64,000 nucleotides of DNA. Origin: Sporomusa termitida (lineage in GTDB: Bacteria; Bacillota; Negativicutes; Sporomusales; Sporomusaceae). Below are positions 50,674 to 58,596 of this stretch, one piece after another; within the stretch, counting starts at the first letter, position 1; the number at the start of each line of letters is the position of its first letter. The notes beneath the pieces are model-generated. The model searched no databases. It was not told the DNA's origin and worked only from the letters and a program-made list of their open reading frames with translations. A program made the translations under genes and the position numbers. The stretch lies in the NCBI RefSeq assembly GCF_007641255.1, contig NZ_CP036259.1, positions 4,962,501-5,026,500 of the forward strand, given 5' to 3'.

Positions 50674-52393
50674 GCTGTTACTGGGCAGCCGCCGCACGCT
50701 GGGGCTGGCGGCTGTTGCCTGCATACTGGGCAGTTTGACTGTTTATGCCGGTATCGGCCTCATGGCGGCTTCGGCCTGGCTGATTTCAGCAGCTGCTCTG
50801 CAGCCGCCGCTGGCGACGTTATCGGTAGCGATTGTGGGGGTGCGGTTTTTTGGCCTGGCCCGGGCCGGCTGCCGTTATCTGGAACGATATATGAGCCATA
50901 GTGTTACCTTCCGGCTGCTGGCCGATATCAGGGTCTGGCTGTATACCCGGCTGGAACCGCTGGCCCCGGCCGGGTTGCAAACTTTTACTAAAGGCGATGT
51001 TTTTAGCCGCCTTGTTGCCGATGTGGAGACTCTGCAATATTTTTATTTACGGGCGGCTTTGCCGGCGCTGATTGCGGTACTTACGGCAACGGCAACCCTG
51101 CTGCTGCTGGGGGCGATGGCTCCGGCGCTGGTGTGGCCTGTGGCGGGAGCTTTTCTGGCGGCAGGCGGCCTCCTGCCAGCCCTGATCGCTCGTCTTGCCC
51201 AGCGGACCGGACGACAGGCGATTAGGGCCAGGGCGGCTCTGAACGGTGCGCTTACTGATAGTATTGAGGGCCTAACCGAGTTGGCCGCCTTAGGCCGGGC
51301 TGAACTGCAAACCGCCAAAGTAACGGCTTTAAACCGGGAGTATATGGCCAGTCAGAAACAAGGGGGACAGATAATCGCCCTGGCAGACGCCCTGGGCACA
51401 ATGGCAATGCAGCTGGCGATTATCGCGGTTGTGGCTCTGGCTGTGCCGCTGGTCAGCAGCGGCAGTCTGGGGGGGATTTATCTGGCCGTGGTGGCTCTGA
51501 CTGTGCAGGCCAGCTTTGAAGCGGTGCTGCCGCTGCCGGCTGTCATTTATTATTGGCGCGAGTGTCAGGCGGCTCTGCGGCGGCTTCAGGCCATCAGCGG
51601 CCTGACGCCTGCTGCCGGCCATGCGGGCACTAAAGAGGTAGAGCCAGGGTCAGCTGCGCTGGTCGCCCGCAGCCTGACTTTTACCTATCACGCTGCGGCA
51701 GCACCGGTATTGGCGGATATAACGTTTAGCCTGCCGGCCGCAAAACGCCTGGCGATTGTCGGGGCAAGCGGGGCGGGGAAAAGTACGCTGGCCGGGATTA
51801 TTTTACGGTTCTGGGATCATAACAGCGGGCAATTACTGTTAAACGGGGTTGATATCAGGGACTATGACCCGGCCAGTGTGCGGCAGGCGTTAAGTGTAGT
51901 TAGTCAGGATACCTATCTTTTTAATGCCACAATCAGGGATAATATTCTATTGGCCAAACCGGCGGCGACAGAGACAGAGCTGAAAAATGCCCTGATCGGC
52001 GCTCAACTGGAGGAGTTCCTGGCCCGGCTGCCGCAGGGGCTGGAAACCAGGACAGGTCAAAATGGACTGGCTTTATCGGGGGGAGAGCGCCAGCGTATTG
52101 CGCTGGCCCGGGCCTTATTAAAAGCGGCGCCAATATGGCTGCTGGATGAGCCCACGGCCGGGCTTGATGCCTGTGCGGAAGCGGCGGTTATGGAGAATAT
52201 CCTGCAGGTGTCCAGTAACCGGTCGGTGATTCTTATTACACACCGGCTGACAGGCCTGGCAGCGATGGATGAGATCCTGGTATTAGAAAATGGCCGGATT
52301 GCCGAACAGGGCACCTGGGCTGAATTACTGGCTAACAGAGGGGTATTCTTGCAAATGTGGACGATTCAGCAGGATTTGCTAAATATTTCTTGA
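50666..52393 (+). CDS. cydC: Thiol-exporting ABC transporter, CydC
   Basis: The 575-residue half-transporter has the membrane domain (to about 320), Walker A VGASGAGKSTLAGIILRF near 365, signature LSGGERQRIALARALL near 470 and Walker B WLLDEPTAGLD near 491. It pairs with CydD; the ATG is preceded by GGGGAGGG and overlaps the cydD stop by eight bases, so the two are translationally coupled. Typical CydC N-terminus LLGSRRTLGLAAVACILGSL. Confidence 0.9.
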   Translation: MFKLLLGSRRTLGLAAVACILGSLTVYAGIGLMAASAWLISAAALQPPLATLSVAIVGVRFFGLARAGCRYLERYMSHSVTFRLLADIRVWLYTRLEPLAPAGLQTFTKGDVFSRLVADVETLQYFYLRAALPALIAVLTATATLLLLGAMAPALVWPVAGAFLAAGGLLPALIARLAQRTGRQAIRARAALNGALTDSIEGLTELAALGRAELQTAKVTALNREYMASQKQGGQIIALADALGTMAMQLAIIAVVALAVPLVSSGSLGGIYLAVVALTVQASFEAVLPLPAVIYYWRECQAALRRLQAISGLTPAAGHAGTKEVEPGSAALVARSLTFTYHAAAAPVLADITFSLPAAKRLAIVGASGAGKSTLAGIILRFWDHNSGQLLLNGVDIRDYDPASVRQALSVVSQDTYLFNATIRDNILLAKPAATETELKNALIGAQLEEFLARLPQGLETRTGQNGLALSGGERQRIALARALLKAAPIWLLDEPTAGLDACAEAAVMENILQVSSNRSVILITHRLTGLAAMDEILVLENGRIAEQGTWAELLANRGVFLQMWTIQQDLLNIS

Positions 52394-52436
52394 GACCTAA
52401 GACCTGGTATGGTAAGGTATATATGGAGGCGATAAG

Positions 52437-53117
52437 ATGGCAGAGCCAACCTACTCGGTAGAAAAAACATGTCCGATATGTGAGAACAATTTTACTGTTA
52501 CCCGGTTGCGCGGCCGGCAGGTTATGATAAAGCAGGATACTGATTTTTGCGCCTATTTTCAGGAGGTCAAACCTTATTATTACACAATTTGGGTGTGTTC
52601 CCACTGCGGCTATGCAGCGGAAGACACCTGCTTCGACGTGGCGTCTTCTGCCGCCAGGGATAAGATTGCCGCCTTTTTGGCCGGGCGGGATGTCAAGGTT
52701 AACTTTGAGGGCGAGCGCACACATACCCAGGCCATTGCCACGTACAAGCTGGCGATTTTCTTTGCCGACCTTATTTCTGCCCCGGCCAGCAGGCTGGCGG
52801 AATTATACCTGAAACTCAGCTGGGTATATCGTGAGGGGGAAGAGCAGGAGGACGAACAAAACGCTCTGGCCAAAGCCGGTGAATACTATGAGCAGGCCCT
52901 GATGCGGGAGCGCTTACCCATAGGTACGCTGAGTGAAGCGGCAGTTACCTATTTAATTGGTGAATTGGCCCGGCGTACCGGTCAGACCGACAAAGCGTTA
53001 TTATATTTGTCTAAGGTTGTCGGCAGTCCGGCCGCTAAGCTCGAACCACGGGTAACAAACCTGGCGCGGAATGCCTGGCATGAAGCCAGGGCGGTCCGGG
53101 ATCAGGCTGACAGTTAG
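52437..53117 (+). CDS. DUF2225 protein with zinc-binding cysteines
   Basis: The 226-residue soluble protein matches DUF2225: KTCPICENNFTVTRLRGRQ near 10, DTDFCAYFQEVKPYYYTIWVCSHCGYAAED near 35-65, with two C-x2-C pairs for zinc, followed by TPR-like helices (YEQALMRERLPIGTLSEAAVTYLIGELARRTG). The family is common in spore-forming Firmicutes and has no known function. AGGCGATAAG-type weak Shine-Dalgarno. Possibly co-transcribed with cydDC (44 bases apart). Confidence 0.8.
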   Translation: MAEPTYSVEKTCPICENNFTVTRLRGRQVMIKQDTDFCAYFQEVKPYYYTIWVCSHCGYAAEDTCFDVASSAARDKIAAFLAGRDVKVNFEGERTHTQAIATYKLAIFFADLISAPASRLAELYLKLSWVYREGEEQEDEQNALAKAGEYYEQALMRERLPIGTLSEAAVTYLIGELARRTGQTDKALLYLSKVVGSPAAKLEPRVTNLARNAWHEARAVRDQADS

Positions 53118-53134
53118 CGGCCAATTAGGCAACC

Positions 53135-53172
53135 AGGAGCGCTGGCGGAAATGACCGTCACGCTCCTTTTTT
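53135..53172 (+). terminator. Intrinsic terminator of the DUF2225 gene
   Basis: AGGAGCG/CGCTCCT stem extended by TGGCGG/CCGTCA inner pairs and followed by T run. Confidence 0.85.
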
Positions 53173-53204
53173 CTAACCCAGCAGAATTTATAAAATTCAA
53201 GGCC

Positions 53205-53365
53205 ATAATCTAAGGGATAAGCAGAATCTATACCCTAAAGGGCACCGGCGGCATCTGCCGTCGTCTTAAACGACTTGGCATAAGCCAAGTTTTTCTAATG
53301 ATAACTAAGTTGCGCTCTGAAACGGTCGAGAATGGCTTTCAGGTAAATAATTCCTGAAAGCCATT
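53205..53365 (+). promoter_or_regulatory. Structured leader before the hybrid histidine kinase gene
   Basis: Between the DUF2225 terminator and the kinase start lie several helices: AGGGATA/TATACCCT, GGCGGCA/TGCCGTC, then the terminator-like ACTTGGC-ATAA-GCCAAGT with five T (53273-53294), then a perfect 13-bp stem AATGGCTTTCAGG with its complement (53331-53365). Two terminator-like hairpins with a structured 5' part suggest attenuation or a small RNA. No known riboswitch core was recognised. Confidence 0.4.
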
Positions 53366-53442
53366 TTAATTCAAGCGGCTATTACTCATCCTTGTCAGGG
53401 GCGAAACCGGTCTAAATCAGCGATTCCTATGATTTTGGCAGC

Positions 53443-56400
53443 GTGATAGAGGGTATTGTCGAAAAATGTTTAATTAAAAATAGCGAAAACCGTAATGTAT
53501 TAACATTTAAGGGGATAAATGGCAGGGAAGTTAATGAGACAATAGGAAGAAGGGTGACTACTTGCGTGGACGATAAACTCCGGGAATTAAAAAAGAGTTG
53601 TAAGTCTGACTTGGCGATTGGCAGCTTATATGACCAGCTTCAGGTCACGCGGTCTTTGCTGCATATTCTTAGTATCGCCGAATCTACACAAGAATTCTTA
53701 GATAAACTGGTCGAACTCATCCGCCAGGCCTGTCAGTGCAACGCTGCCGGTATCCGGGTGCTGCAGGGCAGCGGGTATTTACCGTATCAGGCCTATAGTG
53801 GTTACCGCTGCGAGTTCGTGACGGCGGAAAACCGGCTTCATATACGGGAAGAGTGCATCTGCTCGCGGCTTGTCAGGAACGGATTATTGCCTTGCGAGCA
53901 GGCGCTGGCGAGTCCTGCCGGCTCTGTGGTGATTCATGATGCTGCCGTTTTTGCCAAGACTTTATCCAAGGCTGAGCGAAAAATGTACAAGGGTGCCTGC
54001 GCTAAAGCCGGCTATTGCAGTGGTGTTTTTGTACCTATTGTTTATCATACGGCGGTGCTTGGTCTAATTCAGGCGGTTGATGTACATGCTGACCATTTTA
54101 ATCCGGCAATGATGGAGTTATTGGCAGCAATCGGCTTACTGGCTGGTAAGGTGCTCCATGAGGATAAAAAAAAGCTGTTACAGGACATAAGCCCCATGAG
54201 CCAGGCTATGTCGGCAGGTGCCGCCGGCGGCAGCCAGGCCTGCGTTATTGACAATGAAGCCGGACAGGCTCAAAGGGCGGGGGAGCTGCAACGGCTTAGC
54301 ACGCTGCTGGCAGCTGAGGCTGCGGCCAGGCAGGCTGCTCAGGAAGAGTTACGTAAGTGGCGGCTATTTTTTGTCCACAGCCAGGATAGCCTGTTGCTGA
54401 TTGACCCTGAAGACGGCAGGATTATGGAGGCTAATCCTGCGGCCGAATATAGCTATGGTTACTCGCGCGCAGAGTTGGTAACTATGAATATTGCTGCATT
54501 GCAGGCTGAACAGCAGCAGGAAATCATGGCTGCGCGGCTCGGTATGGCTGCCAGAGGCGGGATTACCTTCAGCAGCCTTCACCGTTGTAAGAACCATAGG
54601 CTGTTTCCGGCCCAAGTGAATCTTTATAGTGAAAAGATAGGCATGAAGCCGGTTATAGTTGGGGTTGTCCGCAAGCTTGCGGAGGGTGAACCGGAGTGGA
54701 AGCCGGGTCAGCCGGTGCAGGCTGAGTCTAAGGCCCGGTTAGCCCAGCGCGTTAAAAATAAGGGGGCTCTGGCCGCGTTAGCGACGGCAATTATTAATCC
54801 CGATATTACAAGCGGTGAACTATATCAGCTGGTGCTGGCCCAGGCAAAATTGTTAACAGGCAGTACCCAGGGCTGTATTGCTTTAGTTGATGACCCGGCC
54901 GGGGACGCTCTCCGCCCGCTGCGGGAGGAGACCGGGACTGCTGCTTTTTATACGAATAACCCGGGGGCCCGGCCGCTGTTAAAAGAGGTGTTCGGTGCCG
55001 CGCTCCCCTTAAAAAATTACCTGATTGTGCCGGCAATATGTAAGGAAGCCTTACTGGGCCATATTATGCTCGCTAATTCGGTCCAGGGCTATACGGAGGC
55101 AGAGCTTGAAGTTGCGGAACAATTGGGTAAAATCCTGGCCGCGGCCTTGTGGAACCGGAACCGGGAGGCGGAGCTGCAGGCTGCCAGGAACTCGGCCGAA
55201 GCAGCAGCCCGGGCAAAAACAGAATTTTTGGCGAATCTGAGCCATGAGGTGCGGACACCGATGACGGGAATATTGATCAGCTCGGAGTTGCTGCTGGCCA
55301 AGTCTTTGCCGGCCGCAATTGCCGAGCAGGTGCGGGACATCCAGGCCAGCGCCAAATCGATGGTAACAATCCTGGACGATGTTCTTGATTTTGTTCGCTT
55401 AGAAGCTGATGTAATCCGGATTGAGGAAAAAGTATTCTCCCTGGCCGACTTAATACGGTCTACTTCACTCCTGATCAAAGCCAAAGCCCAGGCCAAGGGT
55501 TTGATACTAGAAACCTCTATCGATCCCATTTTGCCGGCCTGGGTAGTGGGTGACAGTGTCCGAATCAGACAGGTTTTAACAAATCTGCTGGATAATGCCG
55601 TTAAATTTACTGTTTCCGGCCAGGTGGTGCTGCGGGTTACTCAGGCTGCCGGTCAAGCGGGCGGCTCGCCTTTGCTGGCATTTTCTGTATCAGATACGGG
55701 ACCGGGGATATTGCCGGAAAACCAGGAGCTGATTTTTGAACGCTTTTATCAGATTGATGCTGCTGCGGCCAAACATTACGGCGGCATCGGGCTGGGCTTA
55801 TCTATTGTCAAACTGCTGGTCGAAAAGATGGGCGGGAAATTATCTTTTAACAGTCATATGGGGCAGGGGTCTACCTTTTCGTTTTCTCTGCCGTTAAAGC
55901 CCGGCAGCCTGATTAAGGACAGTACGGCAGGCTGGTCGCTGGCTGAGGCTGTGGTTAAGGGTTTACGGGTTTTATTAGTGGATGATAATGAGATGAACCG
56001 CAGAATTGTTGCGCAATTATTAGCGCAAATGGGCGCAGATGCTGATGTTGCCGTGGATGGACGGGACGCTTTGAGCAAATTGAAAAATAAGAAATATGAT
56101 GTCGTCCTGATGGACATACAAATGCCGGGCCTGGATGGGTATGAGACCGTCCGGCTGCTGCGCGGATCGCCGGAAACAGCGAATAACAAGGATGTTTTTA
56201 TTGTGGCACTGACGGCAGGGGCGCTGGCTGATGAACGGGAGCGGTGCCTTAAGGCCGGTATGAATGATTATTTGGTGAAACCCTTTACGGCATTACAGCT
56301 GTATGAACTGCTGACAGATACAACGGCATGCCCGCTGGCCGCTGAGATACCGGCAGATATTGTTTTTGACGCAGCTACACTGCTTGCGTATGTAGGTAAC

Positions 56401-56685
56401 GACCGGGCTACCTTTCAGGAATGTATCCAGCGCTTTCCAAGTGTAATAGGACCGCTGCTGACTGAGTTGACCGCAGCAATCGGGGCTGGTCAGTGGCGTG
56501 AGGGAAAACGCCTGGTTCATATTCTCAAAGGGGCGGCCGGCAGTTTTGCGGCCCCGCGTTTGCAGCAGGCGGCGATTGTTTTGGAAAAAAGTCTGCAGGC
56601 AGCAGAGGGGAAGTATAGCGGCAAATTGCAGGCTGTAGTGGCAGAATACCACTATCTAATAGAAAAAATCTATAAAGAACAGTGA
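53443..56685 (+). CDS. Hybrid sensor histidine kinase: GAF-PAS-GAF-HisKA-HATPase-REC-Hpt
   Basis: The ~1080-residue protein lacks membrane segments, so it senses cytoplasmic signals. Order: GAF with several Cys (EECICSRLVRNGLLPC, ~65-245), PAS (~300-410), second GAF (~440-575), H-box NLSHEVRTPMTG near 603, N-box NLLDNAVKFT near 710, receiver with phospho-Asp in DVVLMDIQMPGLDG near 888, and Hpt HILKGAAGSF near 1026. This allows a full H-D-H relay inside one chain, passing phosphate to a separate regulator. Two OmpR-type regulators follow. The start is uncertain: GTG 53443 is outermost, GTG 53566 has AAGAAGGG upstream. The Cys-rich first GAF might hold a metal or redox centre. Confidence 0.9.
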   Translation: MIEGIVEKCLIKNSENRNVLTFKGINGREVNETIGRRVTTCVDDKLRELKKSCKSDLAIGSLYDQLQVTRSLLHILSIAESTQEFLDKLVELIRQACQCNAAGIRVLQGSGYLPYQAYSGYRCEFVTAENRLHIREECICSRLVRNGLLPCEQALASPAGSVVIHDAAVFAKTLSKAERKMYKGACAKAGYCSGVFVPIVYHTAVLGLIQAVDVHADHFNPAMMELLAAIGLLAGKVLHEDKKKLLQDISPMSQAMSAGAAGGSQACVIDNEAGQAQRAGELQRLSTLLAAEAAARQAAQEELRKWRLFFVHSQDSLLLIDPEDGRIMEANPAAEYSYGYSRAELVTMNIAALQAEQQQEIMAARLGMAARGGITFSSLHRCKNHRLFPAQVNLYSEKIGMKPVIVGVVRKLAEGEPEWKPGQPVQAESKARLAQRVKNKGALAALATAIINPDITSGELYQLVLAQAKLLTGSTQGCIALVDDPAGDALRPLREETGTAAFYTNNPGARPLLKEVFGAALPLKNYLIVPAICKEALLGHIMLANSVQGYTEAELEVAEQLGKILAAALWNRNREAELQAARNSAEAAARAKTEFLANLSHEVRTPMTGILISSELLLAKSLPAAIAEQVRDIQASAKSMVTILDDVLDFVRLEADVIRIEEKVFSLADLIRSTSLLIKAKAQAKGLILETSIDPILPAWVVGDSVRIRQVLTNLLDNAVKFTVSGQVVLRVTQAAGQAGGSPLLAFSVSDTGPGILPENQELIFERFYQIDAAAAKHYGGIGLGLSIVKLLVEKMGGKLSFNSHMGQGSTFSFSLPLKPGSLIKDSTAGWSLAEAVVKGLRVLLVDDNEMNRRIVAQLLAQMGADADVAVDGRDALSKLKNKKYDVVLMDIQMPGLDGYETVRLLRGSPETANNKDVFIVALTAGALADERERCLKAGMNDYLVKPFTALQLYELLTDTTACPLAAEIPADIVFDAATLLAYVGNDRATFQECIQRFPSVIGPLLTELTAAIGAGQWREGKRLVHILKGAAGSFAAPRLQQAAIVLEKSLQAAEGKYSGKLQAVVAEYHYLIEKIYKEQ

Positions 56686-56767
56686 AAAACAGCAGACTTT
56701 CATGATTTTATAAGATTGCGTAATTTATAATGAGTATGGTGATATATGTAAAGAAGGTGTCTAACGG

Positions 56768-57442
56768 ATGCGTATTCTGATGGCAGAGGATGATCCCTTT
56801 ACCGGCGAGATGTTGGTCTTGCAGCTGACAAAAGCCGGCTGGGAGGTTGAGTGGGTTAAGGACGGTTATGAAGCAATAATAATGTGCAGCAGTCATAAAT
56901 TTGATCTGCTGCTGCTTGATTGGATACTACCAGGCTGCGACGGTATCGAAATATGCAGTTTATTACGGCGGCAGCGAAACTACGTGCCTATTATTATGTT
57001 GACTTCCCGCGACACCGTAGATGATTGTGTTACCGGCCTGAACTGCGGTGCTGATGATTATATTGCCAAGCCCTGTGTATTTCCTGAACTGTTGGCCAGA
57101 ATTCAAAACCTGATACGTCGTACCCACTCTATTGATGAGGCCGTTATTACCAAGTCCGCTACAATAGAATATCGCTATGGCGAAAGGACGCTTGTTGCCG
57201 GAGAGCAAGTGGTTCATCTGTCAAAAAAGGAAGCAACTTTATTCGAAATCCTATTGCGTTGTAAGGGGCAGCCGGTTTCGCGGGAACACCTGGCGGTGGC
57301 CATTTGGAAAGAGAAATCGGTGTCACTTGCTGCTGTTGACCCGTTAGTCGCTCAATTGCGACGGCGCCTCGAACCTTTCCGTTTTTGCTGCAGCATTGAG
57401 AATGAAAGAGGAAGCGGGTTCGTACTTCGCTGGGAAGATTGA
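56768..57442 (+). CDS. Response regulator, OmpR/PhoB family
   Basis: The 224-residue protein has an intact receiver (acid pair in MAEDDP, phospho-Asp in LLLLDWILPGCDG near 53, Thr in IIMLTSRD, Lys in DYIAKP) and a winged-helix trans_reg_C domain (HLSKKEATLFEILLRC, with the family recognition helix region near 200). It lies 83 bases after the hybrid kinase whose Hpt could phosphorylate it. GAAGGTG precedes the ATG. Its stop is next to the start region of the second regulator. Confidence 0.92.
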   Translation: MRILMAEDDPFTGEMLVLQLTKAGWEVEWVKDGYEAIIMCSSHKFDLLLLDWILPGCDGIEICSLLRRQRNYVPIIMLTSRDTVDDCVTGLNCGADDYIAKPCVFPELLARIQNLIRRTHSIDEAVITKSATIEYRYGERTLVAGEQVVHLSKKEATLFEILLRCKGQPVSREHLAVAIWKEKSVSLAAVDPLVAQLRRRLEPFRFCCSIENERGSGFVLRWED

Positions 57443-57463
57443 ATGTTGAAGGAAAAAGAAGCC

Positions 57464-58129
57464 ATGCGAATTTTGTTGGTTGAAGATGAACCGCTCACTG
57501 CACGCATGATAAACAATGGGTTGACGACCAATGGAATTGAAGTTGATTGGAGTGAGGATAGTGAACAAGCAAGCAGCTTTCTGTCATATGATCATTATGA
57601 TGCCATTATTCTTGGCCTGGAGGAAGGAGTATCTGTTCTTAAAATTCTACGACAGCAAGGTGTAAAAGCGCCGATTTTGCTGCTTATTCACCGGAACACG
57701 GTTCAGAACCGGTTAACAGCCCTGGAATGCGGGGCTGATGATTTTCTGGTAAAACCGTTTTCCTTTATTGAACTGCTGGCCCGGCTAAACGCCTTAACAC
57801 GACGGGTTTCCGGGAGCTGGACAGGCAATTATGAGTATAATGGGCTTTCCTATGTTCCCAAGGTACGAGTACTGTCGTTTGCCGCCGGCTGCATCCGCTT
57901 ATCCAAAAAGGAAGGCCAGCTGTTAGAACTGTTGCTTAAGCACCGGGAAAGAGCCGTGGCCAGGGAGACTATTCTCAGCCATATATGGGGTCCTGGTGAA
58001 GCTGTGCCGAATAGTGCGGATGCATTGGTTAAACAACTGAGAAAAAAAGTCGCGGTTTTGTCCCGGGCGATCATGATCAGCACTGTACGGGGCGTCGGCT
58101 ACCGGCTGAATATCACTAACCAGGGGTAG
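57464..58129 (+). CDS. OmpR-family regulator with receiver lacking the phospho-acceptor Asp
   Basis: The ~221-residue protein keeps the receiver fold and the acid pair LLVEDEP and the Lys in DFLVKPF, but the site that should read like LDLxLPGxDG reads AIILGLEEGVSVL. The phospho-Asp is Gly and the following loop is shortened. The conserved Thr/Ser after strand four is Ile-His (LLLIHRN). The DNA-binding domain (RLSKKEGQLLELLLKHRE, VRGVGYRL) looks intact. It probably works without phosphorylation, perhaps as a dimer partner of the regulator upstream. ATG 57464 (MRILLVEDE) is preferred to ATG 57443, which abuts the previous stop. Confidence 0.85.
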   Translation: MRILLVEDEPLTARMINNGLTTNGIEVDWSEDSEQASSFLSYDHYDAIILGLEEGVSVLKILRQQGVKAPILLLIHRNTVQNRLTALECGADDFLVKPFSFIELLARLNALTRRVSGSWTGNYEYNGLSYVPKVRVLSFAAGCIRLSKKEGQLLELLLKHRERAVARETILSHIWGPGEAVPNSADALVKQLRKKVAVLSRAIMISTVRGVGYRLNITNQG

Positions 58130-58134
58130 CGGCG

Positions 58135-58153
58135 GCACCCGGCGGCCGGGTGC
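58135..58153 (+). terminator. GC-rich hairpin after the second regulator
   Basis: GCACCCGG/CCGGGTGC with a three-base loop, without a direct T run. A second, weaker AATGGC/GCTATT hairpin with six T follows at 58187-58207 and may be the functional terminator. Confidence 0.5.
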
Positions 58154-58327
58154 GGGGCGAAGCTAATTTTTATAACAGACCAAGAAAATGGCCAAAAGCT
58201 ATTTTTTGTCATGATTTTTATAGATAAAGCCTGTTATATTAATAGTGGTTCAATGTAACTTTGCGCAGAACAGAAAAGGGTACCTTTATGATATGGGGAG
58301 ACAATCTATTATTAAAGGAGAGCGGTG

Positions 58328-58549
58328 ATGGGGAGTAGGTATAGTGCAAATCAACAGGAAAATGATCTTACTGATAAGATCGAAAAAAAATTACAGCAAA
58401 TCCGGGAGTGGGAAAAAGATGAAACCGCCGGTGATGTCTCGGTGCTTTATGTTGAGTTGGAAAGGCTTTTACACGAAGTTAACAAGCTGAGGGCCACAGC
58501 CAAAGCTCAGACCGCCGGCAGAAGCGGTGTTTTTTTTAAAACAGTGTAA
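58328..58549 (+). CDS. Small coiled-coil protein (73 aa), unknown
   Basis: AAAGGAG lies seven bases before the ATG. The product is charged and helical (DLTDKIEKKLQQIREWEKD, VELERLLHEVNKL), with Spo0E-like length but no SxxLDxLI motif. It sits between the response regulators and the GGDEF/HD-GYP gene, 47 bases upstream of the latter, and may belong to that signalling unit. No family recognised. Confidence 0.5.
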   Translation: MGSRYSANQQENDLTDKIEKKLQQIREWEKDETAGDVSVLYVELERLLHEVNKLRATAKAQTAGRSGVFFKTV

Positions 58550-58596
58550 CATAAGCCCCAATACTGAGGCCGGGAGAAACGTTGGAGGATACCGGA

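Noticed and set aside
53205-53300. c-di-GMP riboswitch before the kinase island
   Set aside because: Structure is present, but neither the GEMM-I core (GCAAACC with GAAA tetraloop) nor the class II core is recognisable.
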